Positions 24,760 through 36,839 of a DNA stretch of 64,000 bases are shown here, in pieces. The translations under genes were made by a program, and so were the position numbers. This DNA is from Talaromyces rugulosus (Eukaryota > Ascomycota > Eurotiomycetes > Eurotiales > Trichocomaceae), in NCBI RefSeq assembly GCF_013368755.1, contig NC_049563.1, positions 1,612,001-1,676,000 on the forward strand, read 5' to 3'. Numbering within the stretch: the first letter of the stretch is position 1; each line of letters starts with the position of its first letter. Below the pieces are notes generated by a model. That model ran no database searches. It had not been told where the DNA came from and saw only the letters and a program-made list of their open reading frames with translations.

Positions 24760-25628
24760 GGTTTTGTTTATGCTTTATGCCACTTTGCATTGACTAGTTG
24801 GGGTTTGGCGATGGTGATTATTAGTAACAGCTGCGTAGGTAAATATTTTTTCGCGGGAGTTAATTGAGGATCAAAAAAGACAAGATGTCGTTGAACATAA
24901 TGAACGGGCCCCGCGGGGCCCAACATCGCAGCGGGTCAAATGACGTTGCGGCTGGAACATTTGAAGATATTAATAGATATCTTCCGCTAGATGAAAGAAG
25001 ACCGATTGGTGTTCTTTTTACATTTCTAACATGGAAGTTCCGACTTTTACGCGTTAGAACAAATAGAGTTTAGTGGAAAACTTGATTGGATTGAGATACA
25101 AGCCTAAGCTACAAAGAACTCATCTATCTAGACGTATTTATATGTGAACAAGAGACATCTGGAGAGCCAACGCTGCTCTCAGCGTGGTGGGTATAAACAG
25201 AAATTGGCTTAATTACTCATAAATTATATAATAAAAAGCTTGAATAGATTTAATATTAAGAAATTACATGATAAAGGGCTTAAAGATATTATTATTTGGC
25301 GCTAGATACTACTTATGAATGTAGTAATATAGTGGTATTGGAAATATAATCTATTTTTTAATTTTTATAGAATATGAACTTAGTTTCTATCTTTTACTTT
25401 AGGTAGCACCTGTTATAACTTACTACAAAGTAAAAAAAAATTCTATTCTAAAATATATAGTTACTTGGAGTGTAAGAAACTACGTATTCGACATACTAAA
25501 ATACGTGTTGAGCCGGCTGTACCTAATATTGGACAGTGGCCCCGGAAATATATATATTGATGTATACTAATATTTGTCATTAGGGATAAGGTAACTACCA
25601 GTTGACCATGATGGATTTATACATGTAA
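24760..25628. other. AT-rich intergenic DNA behind the laccase gene
   Basis: The part near 24906-24921 contains a GC-only palindrome in the promoter of the tubby-like gene. From about 25190 to 25560 the sequence becomes very AT- and TpA-rich with no coding potential, suggesting an old sequence eroded by repeat-induced point mutation. No gene is seen. Confidence 0.5.
24906..24921. repeat. 16-bp perfect GC-only palindrome
   Basis: GGGCCCCGCGGGGCCC reads the same on both strands and lies 147 bp upstream of the start of the minus-strand tubby-like gene, within AT-rich surroundings. It could be a dimeric factor site or chance. Confidence 0.6.
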
Positions 25629-27398
25629 TCAAATCCCATCATCCTCCTGCTCAACCGAACTCTCCTCCACATATGCATCCCAAGCCTCACAAGTAGAATT
25701 CAACGTATCATAATCAATCAACGCCCGCGCCTCATCGTACTGTTCCAAAAATTGAATTGCGAAACCTTCCTCCGTATGCCATCCAATATGACAATGCATC
25801 AGCCACGCACCGGGGTTATCAGTCTTGAACGCTACCACCAAATACCCCGTGCCCGGCAACATAGCCACATCGCGACGAGGAGGGTTAGTCAGAGTTCCAA
25901 TATCTGAAGAATCATATGTACCGGTTCCCTGCGCCAGAATGTAGAAATCGTGACCGTGTAAATGGATAGGATGCGGTACGGTGAGTGCAGTCTCGATGAC
26001 GATGTATGACCACTTATTCGCTTCAGGCAGCTCCACGACGCCACTGTAGTTTGTGAAGGTGGTCTCATTGTTATAAATTTGAAGGAGCGTTGGATTGTCC
26101 CAGTATATTTGCATCGACGTGCCGTTGAGCTTCCATCGGAAAAGGTTGTCCGAGTTTGTGCCCAGGGTTACGGGTTCGCTGGAGTTGTAGTATGGCGATG
26201 AGGCGCTTTGAGAGAGATAAGGGACTAGGTCGGAAATATCCTCGTCGTCGCAGCTGTCGGTATAACTGTACCCGGTTGTGGTAGGTGTGGAAGCAGAGTC
26301 GCCGTAGTATACGATGCCTTTTATATTGTCCGTGCTGTCGTTATCGGAGCATGCCTCTTGGGGAATGGCCCGCATCCAGAAGTTATCCGCAACCGAAGAC
26401 TGGTCTGCGCTCACTACGATGTCGTACCGCTCACCTATATAAGCGTGTTAGCCTTTTTTTGAACTGCTGTGTTGAATTTGATGGGTTAGAATACCTATTC
26501 CGATACTTAGAACAGTAGTGGTGTATGGTACAATAGGCACCAAATCCATAGCCATCACGGTGAGAGTGTGGTTATCAATGGAGAATTTGAAGTGTGTGTC
26601 AATGGCAGCATTTACCAATCTAAATCGATACGATGTTCCCGCCGTGAACGATGTGTTGAATCGATATCCCGTCTGGTTAGAAGCACCATCGTCGCCGTAT
26701 ACATTGGTACCATTGATAAGACCATTATCCAGGGTCGGCGGGCCATTCACCTGGGCAGATTCGTACAACTCGTCTGCTGTCTGATGACTCCAGTCATTTA
26801 GGAATAAGACACCTTTGTCCTCATCATAATTCTCTGAGGCTGGCCCATTGATCAAGAGACCGCCAAATACTCCTTCATAGGCCTGCAGCCCAATGTGAGA
26901 GTGCCACCAAGTCGTGCCGTACTGGGTAGCTCTCCATGTATACGTTGTTGTCTGACCGGGGGCCGTGGGACACTGAGTGATGGAGACGACACCGTCATTG
27001 GGATTCGTATAGTTTTGGCGAATTCCATGAAAATGGATACTAGAGCCATTCTTTGCAGACGATAAGCTGTTGGTGACATGCACAACAACGTAGTCACCCC
27101 AGTCAGCTATAATTGTGGGACCTGGGATTGAGCCGTTGACTGCCATGGCGGTCCTGGAATACCCATCAGGGGCGACGGTGACTTCTTCGATATTGAAGTA
27201 GTACTCCCTAGTCACGCCTGTGTCTGGTACCTCGTCGTAGTAATTGGTGCTCAAGTCGTAGTCGCACCATGTTTGCCTGTCAGTGGCTGTATTTCCGGAA
27301 CATGCATCCCTTTTGTGAAAATTGGGATGTCCTTGGTCGGAGATAGAGGCTGCTGCTGCGGCCCCGATGAGGCCGACAAAAATTGATGCAGCTTTCAT
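25629..27398 (-). CDS. Secreted laccase (multicopper oxidase)
   Basis: An extracellular laccase-type multicopper oxidase that oxidises phenolics with reduction of O2 to water. There are two exons, 27398-26495 and 26434-25629, giving 569 residues. An ATG 51 bp upstream is in frame, but the start at 27398 gives a clean signal peptide (about residues 1-17) and a propeptide ending at a Kex2-type KR (29-30), so I prefer it. Copper ligands are complete: HFHG (H122, H124), WWHSH (H166, H168), HPIHLHGH (456-463) and HCHIGWH (515-521). The T1 axial position is Phe (F526), as in high-potential laccases. The C-terminus DDGI resembles the DSG(L/V/I) plug of ascomycete laccases. Many N-glycosylation sequons are present. 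It is divergent from a small secreted protein gene. Confidence 0.93.
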
Positions 27399-28313
27399 AC
27401 TGTGAAAGAGTGGGAGGTTTTCAGAAAAGGGAAATAGCAATGCAAGCAAGATGCAAATAGACCAGTTATTATATCAGATGAAATAAACGAGAGTGGAAGG
27501 TCAAAAAGACTGTCTGGGATCTTGAATAAAAGGTAATGACGAGATTGAGTCTCTTTATGCAGTATCTATCGCTACCATTAATCGGTATAGAGGAGACCCG
27601 CAAATGGGTAAAGGATCGGCATTGATAGTGTGCTCTCTCTGTCCTTGTTAGTATGCAATGCGTCGTATCTCAAGCTAAACCTCGACACGTAATATCCTGC
27701 GCCCATGGTCTACCTCGTAGTTCATGCATCTATAAACCATTATCAGCCGATGAGGTGGATTGGAAGTGAAGTACGCATTTTTGAGGCAGGGCTCAAAGCT
27801 CATGCTGTTATTGTGGGTTACCTAAAGTGATTGCGTGGCTTTGTATATTTGTATATATATATTTTTTTCAGGTGTATCAAAATGTCTCGAATGAGGTGTT
27901 CAAACTCGTGGGGCCCTGTTTACCGGGTTCAACGTACGTCAGCTGAAAAAAAGGGATTTTTTGTTGGGCGGATATGTAGTTTTCATCAGGATAGCTAAAA
28001 CAACCTAAAAATGGAAATCCAGGCTAAAAGCGGAAGGTTCCCCGTTGGGCTCAGCCCTAGGTGTTGCGTGTGCGATCCATACACACATACGCGGCCTGCT
28101 CTAGATGTCGAATCTCGCAAAATCAAGTTTTTTTTTAGTGAAGGCTAGCTCTGTCTCTATTAATTTCAATCATTGTTAGTATAGCGCATACTGAAGATTT
28201 GATTAATGTATTTAAGGCACACAAGACTAAAAATGAGCGTCATCCTCCTTACCCCTCAAACATTCTCGCTCTCTTTTAAACAATAAAAATATAAAAGAAA
28301 ACTACTTCCAAAT
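27399..28313. other. Divergent promoter region, laccase / small secreted protein
   Basis: Upstream DNA of about 0.9 kb is shared by the two divergent secreted-protein genes. GTGGGG at 27908-27913 fits the CreA consensus SYGGRG, so carbon repression is possible but unproven. A T-rich tract near 27860 and the leader AAACAATAAAAATATAAAAG before 28314 are visible. No ORF is supported. Confidence 0.4.
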
Positions 28314-29036
28314 ATGTTCTTCAATATACTCACATGCCTCGCATGCACACTCCTCTCTCTTGTGATTTCTTCTTCGGCATTCGTTTCTCGCAGTACCCCT
28401 AGTGCCGGCGAGGAATTCTCTCTCTATGCGTACGGAGATTCGGTTGGAGGGCTTCCCCTATTCTATTCTGACGGTATGCAGCCAGAGGATCTTTTTGGGA
28501 GCAGCTCTATTGCTAGCAGAACATATTTCGCGACTAATCCTCTAAATGTGTAGGTAAAGCCGCAGTCGGGATTTTGTCCAGTTCTAACTCTTCGGCTTCG
28601 AATGTAACCTGTAAGCCTTTCTTTTCTATAACAATTGTTTTGTTATGTTCACATATCTAACATTGATAATCAAGTCGAACGCACATCGGACTCCTCCACC
28701 GGCTCGTTAGTCGGAAATCCACCAAATGGAACCAGTGCCTCCTCCGCCAACTCCAGTTGGTCTGATCAATTTCTATACATCCCTAGCTCATCATCATCCT
28801 CCAACGAAATCGGCTTCACTTCCGAATCTGGAGATAATGCTACTACTACCAAGTTCGTCTTCTACGGTCAAACGCTGTTGGTAAAAGACGAATCTGGAGA
28901 TATTGTTTCTAGTTTTTATGCCCGTCAGTCGTCGTCTGAGGGGGGTGGTGTTTATTCCTTGCTGTGGAATGTGACTGAGGATCATGATGCCGTTTTCCCG
29001 GTTTCATTGCGCACTGTTGCGGCTTCGAATGCCTAG
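28314..29036 (+). CDS. Small secreted Ser/Asn-rich protein
   Basis: A predicted secreted protein of 192 residues in three exons, 28314-28473, 28554-28610 and 28675-29036. The signal peptide covers about residues 1-22 (MFFNILTCLACTLLSLV...). The mature part opens with a conserved-looking motif EFSLYAYGDSVGGLPLFYSDGKAAVG, seen in many small extracellular ascomycete proteins, followed by Ser-rich linkers with several N-x-S/T sequons and a second folded-looking segment (FVFYGQTLLVKDESGDIVSSFYA). No cysteines occur in the mature region, so it is not a typical disulphide-rich effector. Function is unknown. A CTAAC branch point precedes the second acceptor. It is transcribed divergently from the laccase. 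Confidence 0.7.
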
Positions 29037-29198
29037 CGGTCGTTACTATATGAGATCGAACCTGTTCAATGATTTGTTATAGAGGTATAGCATTTCAAAT
29101 CTCCTTGCACATGTCGGAGTCTAGATTCAATACTCATACATGCTGAATAAATAAATACATAAATGCCGATCAGATGCCGCTAATTTATATTGTACTGT

Positions 29199-32100
29199 TC
29201 ATACATCCACCCTCGATACCCCTTCAGAATTGTCCGAGTCGCTTTGGCTAGAGCTTGTATTTCCCAACGCAGCCGGCGTGACAGAGAAATGTCCCGCCTG
29301 GACGAGAGCGTCTTGCCATTCACTGGAACCCGTTGCCAGGATTTGTTTGGGGTTTGCGTTTTGCGAGAACCACCTCTCCCGGCGGGTGTTGGACTTGTCT
29401 CCTCCTTCAAGAGCGGCCCGACTCGCCCTCGTTGTTCTCACCCTCTTATTCCTTGGCTCTTGGGTCAATATCCCGCTCAGCTGGAGACGATACCGTTCAA
29501 GACGTAGATCAAAGGACATTATAGATCGAATGTAAGGAGCTATATCTTCAACTACTCCAGCCACGTCGGATTCAGATGACGAAGCTGCATGGGCAAGAAT
29601 CGAGTCATTGCTTTGCATAATTGATTCAAAAGCACTGATATAGTTCGCGGTAGAGAAGCTGTTCGATTTGGGGCGAGATTGCCTCGCCAGAACACGCTTG
29701 GCATTCGCTTCAAGTTCTTGTGGGTTCTCGTCAAACATAGTGCTATGCAACAGCACTTGAGCAGTGGATCCGATGCTTGCAGAAAGACCAGTGTAGTCAG
29801 ATTTGTAGGCGGCATTCAGCAATGGGTAGCCCTCCTGGTAGTTGTATTTTTGGTTTTTAGGAAGATCCGGAATACTAGGATCAAGGTCATCCTAGAGTAA
29901 TTCATTAGTAAACAAAAACATAGAGGCGGATTCTGGACTCACTTCTTTCTGGTTCAATGACCAACTGTGAGCAAGAATATCCAAAGCACTATGGTTGTCT
30001 GCAAGTGTGGCTGCATGTCGTAGCTGCTCGAGATGCGTTTCACTGGAATTTGGGGTCGTGGATATCGAGGCAGTGGTTCGTGCAGTAGCTGGGGTTTCTT
30101 CCTCTGCATCAAACTCAAGCTGCCACCAGTTCACCCCTTCGAGTAAGAGCTCTGTTTCCCTGGCCAGGCTGTTCTTGGTCAACATGTGGTCGCGATTGAA
30201 CCAGCCCATAAATCGCTGGTACGTCTGCAAGCTTATCACTTTGAGCTTTTCGCCGTCTGCATCAATACCCGCCCCTTGTGACGACCGATCAAGTATCCAG
30301 TCAATACCGCATTTCTGGCTGCCCACTGCCATCTGACACCAAAAGTCAAGCTCCATAATAGACTTTCGGAGGTCTTGATTGCAGCTGAAATATAAATCTG
30401 TTACGGCTTCGCGTTGTAGCATGTGACCTTCATTTGCAGCTAGCACAAGCAGATAATCGACAGCAACATCCGGCTGTGGCGGTCGGTATCGGAGAATTGC
30501 GTGCAATGAAAGATCTTGTAGCGGAATCAACTCTTCGTTATTGCATGTCATTATTACAGGGCGCTTGGATTGGCCGATTAAAGCCAGAACGCCCATCCAA
30601 AAATTCTTGTCTTCTTCAAACAAGATGTCGACCTCCTCTAAGAGAATCAAAGATTGCTTTTGTGATCGGGCGCCCTCCGGTCCTAGTTTCTTTTGCGGGA
30701 TGTCATTATCACTGTCCTTGCGGGGTCGAGTGGCCTTTGGTATAGCTTTGCTTGTTGCTTTTGCGTTGAAAAAGGCATTTAGCTTGTTTTGCTTGACATC
30801 GATTTGCTGAGGCTCGAAATTTGGCTCGTCGTCCTGCCTCTCTATTCCTTCGAGGTGAATAAGGTGGTTCTGCGTCATATCTCCCACGCGTTCTAGGATA
30901 TCCTTGGCACTTCTTCGATTCCCACTGTTGATTTCAAAAACCTCAAAGTCGAGTTCTTGGGCAACAGCATAGACAGAGGCTGACTTTCCACAGCCATTCG
31001 GTCCACTAATCAACAATGCATTCGTCATCCGGCTGTTCTCCCCCTTTTTAAACTTGCCCACGGAATCGCCAACTCGAATCACAGTTCGTTTGGACGAAAC
31101 AGCAAAATCAGCAGCAAGTTCGTCATCGTCATCGTCTGATAGTTCACTCATTTCGGATGCTTCATCTTCGCTGGAGACAATAAAGCCGTCTAGTTTCGTA
31201 GCTACTTTGCGCCGCTTCGTTTTCCGACCAGTCGAATGTTTTGACTTCTTTCCAGAGCCAGTTTTTCCGGTATCCACAGCGGATATTTTCAAATGCCTCA
31301 ACCAATCTCGAAGCATGCGTGTTTCTGGGCCAGCCTGGAGCACTTCATCGGCAACGAGAGGGGCATATTTATGGGCCCATTGAACAGTGTCACATTGGCC
31401 GGTATCGAAAGCAGTCATGTTAGTGTTAGTAGCAATCGAGGCGTAAAGCTTAGCAATGGCGGGATGCTGTCGCCCTGGTTCACCACAGTAACCTGGCCCA
31501 TGTTGATTTTGCGAGTTAGGGCCATGTGAGAGCTGGCTGCCTAAGTCTTTCTGCAGTCTCAATCCACTGACAACTGATCTGCTTGGTAATCGCAAGGACG
31601 ATAATTCTGCCGTTGACGACTCCTCTATCTCGCTCCACACTTGCTGGTGCTGGGCTAGCAAGATGTTCTCGGAGTCATTGACACGGAGAATGCGCTCTTT
31701 ATTCTTCCGTCGATCTGGCAGCGTAACTGCGGGAGTATTCGAGGCGACTACCTCAACCCCTCGTACATGAGCGAGGTCTCTGGGCGGCCATACAGGCGGG
31801 ATTGGCTCGGGAAATTTAGGAAGAAGGGAGCGAGAAAATTGACTTGGCCAATTAGTTTGCTGTTGCGGCTTAGGCTCTAGAGAACCTTGCTTATTCTCTG
31901 AACTCTCTGAGGTGGATGATGGTATTTCTCGTGACGGTTGACTGGTAGGCCTCTTCAGAAAGAACGGGTGAGTGGTTTTGGGAGTGGCTTTGGGAGGCGG
32001 CGCAGGAGTAGCTTTCGTAACAGAGCTTGCGGGGGTCTTGTGTCGTTCCAACCCCCCCAAAATAGTATCAATATTTTGCCCAATGACTTTGCTTTTATAA

Positions 32101-32852
32101 CTTATTGTAACAATCCTGCTCTTATCCTTCTTCGCAGCCCTTTTCGGTCTACCTCTAGTTCCAGGGGTTTCCGTTCGCTGGGCAGGCGGGGAGCTCAGCA
32201 ATTTGCCGTCCATATTCAGCTTCAGTATTTTTCGGGGAGGCGACACAGAATGCTTGTTTTCCTGGGCCACGGAAGTGTCGCTGTGTGTAGGGTCATTTTG
32301 AGGGGTTGGTATTGCTGCCCCAGGAGGGGTTTCCGTTTGCTGGACAGGCGGGGAGCTCAGCAGTTTGCCGTTTAGGTTCAGCTTCAGTATTTTTCGGGGA
32401 GGTAACACTGAATTTTTGTTTTCCTGAGCCGCTGAAGTATCGCTGTGTGTAGTATCATTTTGAGGGGCTGTTATTGCTCCCTCAGGAGTGGTAATCGAAA
32501 CAGACGTCTTTAACCGCTTTCGTCGATGTGTATCCAAGCCGTCTTCAGGACCACTATCTTGAGGGGGTTCGGCTGGTAAGAATTCTTGTTGAAATTTCGC
32601 GTCTCTGTCTCCTATCGATGCACACTGACTAGGCGTAGGCTCCTGGTAAAATGGCGGTACTGCTGCTTCATGGCTCGGAGGTAAGAGCGGCGAGGCCGGT
32701 GCCTGGGGAGGTTTGGTATCTAGTTACCCAAGTTTGAGGTTAGATCGGTTTGGACGAAATATACCGCGGGTATCCTTACACTGTCCAAAGAATGGGTGCA
32801 GCTTCTGTTGTTCTGCTTGGCCCATGACCCTATCCGCAACTGCAGAAGCCAT
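29199..32852 (-). CDS. elg1: Elg1/ATAD5-type RFC-like PCNA unloader
   Basis: The large subunit of the alternative clamp loader that removes PCNA from DNA after replication, working with Rfc2-5 in the nucleus. There are three exons, 32852-32780, 32719-29943 and 29891-29199, giving 1180 residues. Residues 15-22 (QQKLHPFF) match the PIP-box consensus QxxLxxFF for PCNA binding. A 53/54-residue tandem duplication follows at about 102-208, then disordered sequence including THPFF. The AAA+ core has Walker A GPNGCGKS at 597-604 and an Elg1-style Walker B (LILLEEVDILFEED). The C-terminal collar region ends with TRASRAALEGG and RRERWF. The first exon carries only the PIP box and is easy to miss. It is divergent from utp8-like with 410 bp between starts. 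Confidence 0.87.
32169..32489 (-). repeat. In-frame tandem duplication inside elg1
   Basis: Two adjacent in-frame units, 32489-32331 (53 codons) and 32330-32169 (54 codons), encode near-identical peptides sharing THSDTS, AQENK, PPRKILKLN and GKLLSSPP. The nucleotide similarity is high, which suggests a fairly recent duplication. The units lie in the disordered N-terminal region before the AAA+ core. Confidence 0.85.
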
Positions 32853-33262
32853 AGACGTAATGCATGCTCCAATTGGGCTCAGCACAGCTGAATAGAAACC
32901 CAACTTTCGAGAATCGAAAACTGGCACCGACGTCGACCATATACAGGAGCGTCTGGCAGGCGCAAAATGGCTGAAGTTGAATGTCTTCGTTTGCGGACAA
33001 TAATAGATTGGCAATGCAATCAAGATGAGGAACGCGAGCAAAGCGCGTCTCGGCGTTAACGCGATGGCTGAGACCCCACTCTGATCAAGACCGGCCGCCA
33101 TTCCCGTTTCGGCCAGTCGCGGCAGTGTGGGCCTGGAAGCCGGCGCAACTCTTAATCCGGTGAATTTTTCTGGAGACCCTCATCCATGCCCTGAGCATTT
33201 TTTGCTAGGTTTCCCAGAAGTGTTTGGCTTGCATTGCATTATCAACAACTCACTGCGCGGCC
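32853..33262. promoter_or_regulatory. Bidirectional promoter elg1/utp8-like
   Basis: Only 410 bp separate the two divergent start codons, so the genes must share a control region. No TATA box is obvious, and the sequence is balanced in base composition. Co-expression of a replication factor and a ribosome-biogenesis factor would be plausible in growing cells but is inference. Confidence 0.5.
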
Positions 33263-36213
33263 ATGGATCTTCCGCCGCCCTCGGTCCTGGCTCAATTGCC
33301 TCGTCCGCTCCAAGCTTCTGCTGGCAGGACGCAGATCGGCGAAGTTTTTTCTCTGGCCGAATCGAAGAAAAGGAAGCGGTATGAGGTTGCTGTGGCTGTT
33401 GATGGCGAGGGATTGAACATATACAATGTGAGAAACATGGTGTATTTTTTTCTTTTCTTTTCATACTGACCAGCTTGTCGTAGGTGCAATCCCCAAAGCT
33501 CATCACCTCGCACGCTGTTCCGCCTCAGTCTGTGTTCTCGTGTCGCCCATGCGCCATACGGCGCAGAATCCAGGAAACATCAGTGGTAAAGCGACACATT
33601 TATGCTGCTGTGGAACGACCTAAGCATGAAATCAAAGGATTCTTTGAAGAGACCGTCCCTGGCTCGGCTACTGCTCCCGTGATTGCTACATCTTCGTATA
33701 CGTTGAAGGATGCCCAAAGCCCTACGACCTTTGTCGGCATAATCCCACGGGAGTCCAACGACGACAGCAATGACGAGTTGTTTGACCTTCTCAGTGTACA
33801 CCGCGACGGACAAGTGCGCAGGTTTACGTCAGACTTGAAAACACAAAAGTGGAGTATCCAGCACAAGGAAGTCAAGAACGAGGTCGGCGCAGCTTTTCTG
33901 GTTGAATTTGACGATGCTAGAAGGTCTCTGCTCAAGAAGAGACCTGATCTGGCCGCTTTGGCTATTGGAGACGTGTCTGCGTCGCCTGCCAACAACCCTT
34001 CTGTGCTTCTACTTGTCTCCCACCCGGTTAGCGAAGACGGCTCGAGCAAGCTGGCCTTGGATGATGTCAAAGTCCATATTTTTGCTATACCCGTTACATA
34101 TGACTCGGCGGCCGGAATTGTTGATGACTTTCAAAAGCTTCGCCACCTGCATACTGTGCAACTACCCAAAGTTGAGGGTATAGAGATCGATTCCAGAGAG
34201 CCTCAGTGGACCTTCCACTCCGGCTCTGCGGGATTGAGCCTGTCGTTTCAAAAAGGATACATCAACTGTGATCTGTCTCAATACTCGCCCACTGTCACGA
34301 CCAAATTTGTGCTGAACGACGAGCATTTCTCGTCGATCATGCGCATATCTCCATACTCTGTCATCGGGGCTGGGAAATCGCTTGTCGGTCTGTACGATAC
34401 GCAGTACTCTTCTGTCCAACGCAGAATCGGCACTCGCGACCTGTCGCCCGCAAAATCTAAAGAGTTCGACCCCAAGGCTGCTATGACTTTTGTTGGATAT
34501 TTTGCCAAGCTAGGTATAGTATTGGCAGTCAAGGACAGTGCGCTTCTGTCCTTTGACTTGTCCTCTACTCACACGATACGTGGGACTTCACTCAAACGGC
34601 AACGAGACGGACTGCTTATAGATGCCATTGGGAAGGGTGTTAGCTCTTCGGCATCGTGGAATACGGCAGAAGCCGGGGATTGTCTTGGGTTGTCGAACAA
34701 GGAAGAGAATAGTCGATGGAATACGCTAAAGGAAGGACTTAACAGCGCAATCAAAGCAACCGACCCGACTGCATTTGATAATGCCGTCACATCCTACTTT
34801 GGCACTGAGAAATTGCTATCCCTCCCCCAGACATCGGCGAACCTCGAAAAGGCCCTGTTCATTCTGTCAAAGATCTTCACAGTACGACAACAGCAGGAAG
34901 CAGGAAACCTGCGAAATGACTCTGCAACTTTGAAACTTGCGCTCTGGCCCAAGAAGACATTTGACTGGCTAGTGAAATCCGGCCTGTTCACGTTGGATCA
35001 TATTGATGCTGCTGTTCGTCGGGCCAATAAGCCACGCATTCTGCCACCTTTCCAGACGGGCTCTCTCGTACAGGCGCTTGCAGACTTTGATGCTGTTTCA
35101 CTCAAACCGCTTTTCCTCCTCCTTCGAAGCTCCCTTTCCTTATTGCCACCAGACGAACTCACGCGTGCTCTCAAGGTCTTTATTGACCTCGCCCGTGCTT
35201 CGTCCGTTGCCTTGGACCAGCCTGAGATAATGGCCATCACCGGCGCTGCCGACGTGGAAATGGACGATGACTCCAGCAGCATGCCGGCCACCGAACCAGC
35301 CACCACCGCGAACGATAATGACAAAAATAACAGCAACAACAATAACACCACCACCAAAACAAACGTTTCTCTACAAGACGCATTCACCGGCCTCAACCTA
35401 ACCCTCTCCAAACTGCACGCCTACCCCATTAACCGCGTAGTCTCATCTCTGCGCTCCACACTCTCCAACACCGACACTCTCGCCATCGTACACCACCTGC
35501 GCGTCTCCCTCGCCACAGGAGGGTACACTGCACGCTTCACCGAGAACCCTCCCGTGCCTCTGGACGCAATCAAAGCAGCGCCCCGACTCAGTCTCGACAC
35601 GATTGTGGATCTGATGAACGCGAGCGTGGATGCCATCGGGCCCTCCGGTTGGATCTCTGCGGTTGAGTTTGTGGGCACTGCTGTGAACGAGTCGGAAATG
35701 ATTGCGCACATGCAATCTGAAGTATCGGCTGCGCTGGCCGGTGTCGAAGAGGCTGCGTATATGAAGGGGGTTTTGGGCGAGTTTATTCGCTATGGCAGTC
35801 AAGTCACCGCCGCCAGTACCAATACCAACAACCCAGCCGACAAATCCTCATCAAAAGCTATTACCGCAGCACTAACCACCACCACCGACAACTCCAACAA
35901 CAACAACAGCAGCAGCAGTATCACCGACCCTGCCCCCGGCGTAAAACGCGAATACGATACCTACGGCAAACTCTGGGAAACATATACCTTCCCCAAAGCC
36001 GGCGAGGAAGACGGCAAGATACTTCCCTTGTCACTCAATGCACCAACAACAGGCGAGTCCTCGTCGTCGTTGGAACAACAGGTTGCTGCTGGTGCTGGTC
36101 GTACCAAGATTCAAAAGTCTACGGGCGCTGTACAGAACAGAACGAATCGAGAAATGGCGTATTTGCAGCGCAGGGCGGTGCCGGATTATTCGGTTATTAG
36201 GATACACCTGTAA
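33263..36213 (+). CDS. Utp8-like SSU processome (t-UTP) protein
   Basis: Probably the fungal Utp8-type nucleolar protein of the small-subunit processome, involved in rDNA transcription and early 18S processing. The two exons are 33263-33427 and 33484-36213, giving 964 residues. The N-terminal opening LAQLPRPLQASAGRT ... SKKRKRYEVAVAVDGEGLNIYN and the following PPQSVFSCRPCAIRRR fit the beta-propeller start of that family as I remember it. The middle is a predicted propeller plus helical region. The C-terminal third carries Asn/Thr/Ser homopolymer-like inserts encoded by AAC/ACC repeats (near residues 605-625 and 775-810), a common feature of fungal low-complexity loops. The family call rests on pattern memory, so moderate confidence only. 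Another nucleolar WD protein is the main alternative. Confidence 0.6.
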
Positions 36214-36839
36214 AGGATACATCTGTCAAAAAAAAAGATTCGCCCTACTCTTGTTGTAATTGTTTACTTTTGATTATTAAACGTGTGGTATCACGGTCTA
36301 CGGTTTTGAATATACACCTTGTACATATTCCAGATGCTTCAATTTTGGTCTTTAGCATACACAAATAAGTCCTCCAAGTTCCATGCGTCATGGATTCTGG
36401 TGCGACGTTTCTTCATCACAGCCGAGACGACTTCACACGTCTGCTATAGCGAAAGTAGACCACATATCAAGAACAGTTAAAATTCCACAAAACGTCCACA
36501 AGAGTTGAGGGGATGAAGGGTAAAATGCTTTAAAATTTATACATGTCAAAATATTGCAGAATAGAATAGAACACACATGATAATCAAAGCAAAAATATGT
36601 CCAAATATATTCACAAATGTGCGAAAACAAAACCCAAGGGATATTTACCTAGATTGGACTTCAATCTTCGGTGCGAAACTATGCCAACGTCGTTCGTCTA
36701 TTGGTATCAGGGGTATCGTCGATTGACTCATAAGAACACAGAAAAACCGGAAACAAGAAAACCGAGATATTGTGCAATGCTGTCGTGGGGCAAATAAAAC
36801 CGCTAAATAAAAGAAAACCATCGTATCATGACATTAAAT
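36214..36839. other. Tail-to-tail spacer
   Basis: AT-rich convergent 3' flanks of the utp8-like gene and the C2H2 factor. No gene, repeat or RNA is recognised. Confidence 0.5.
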
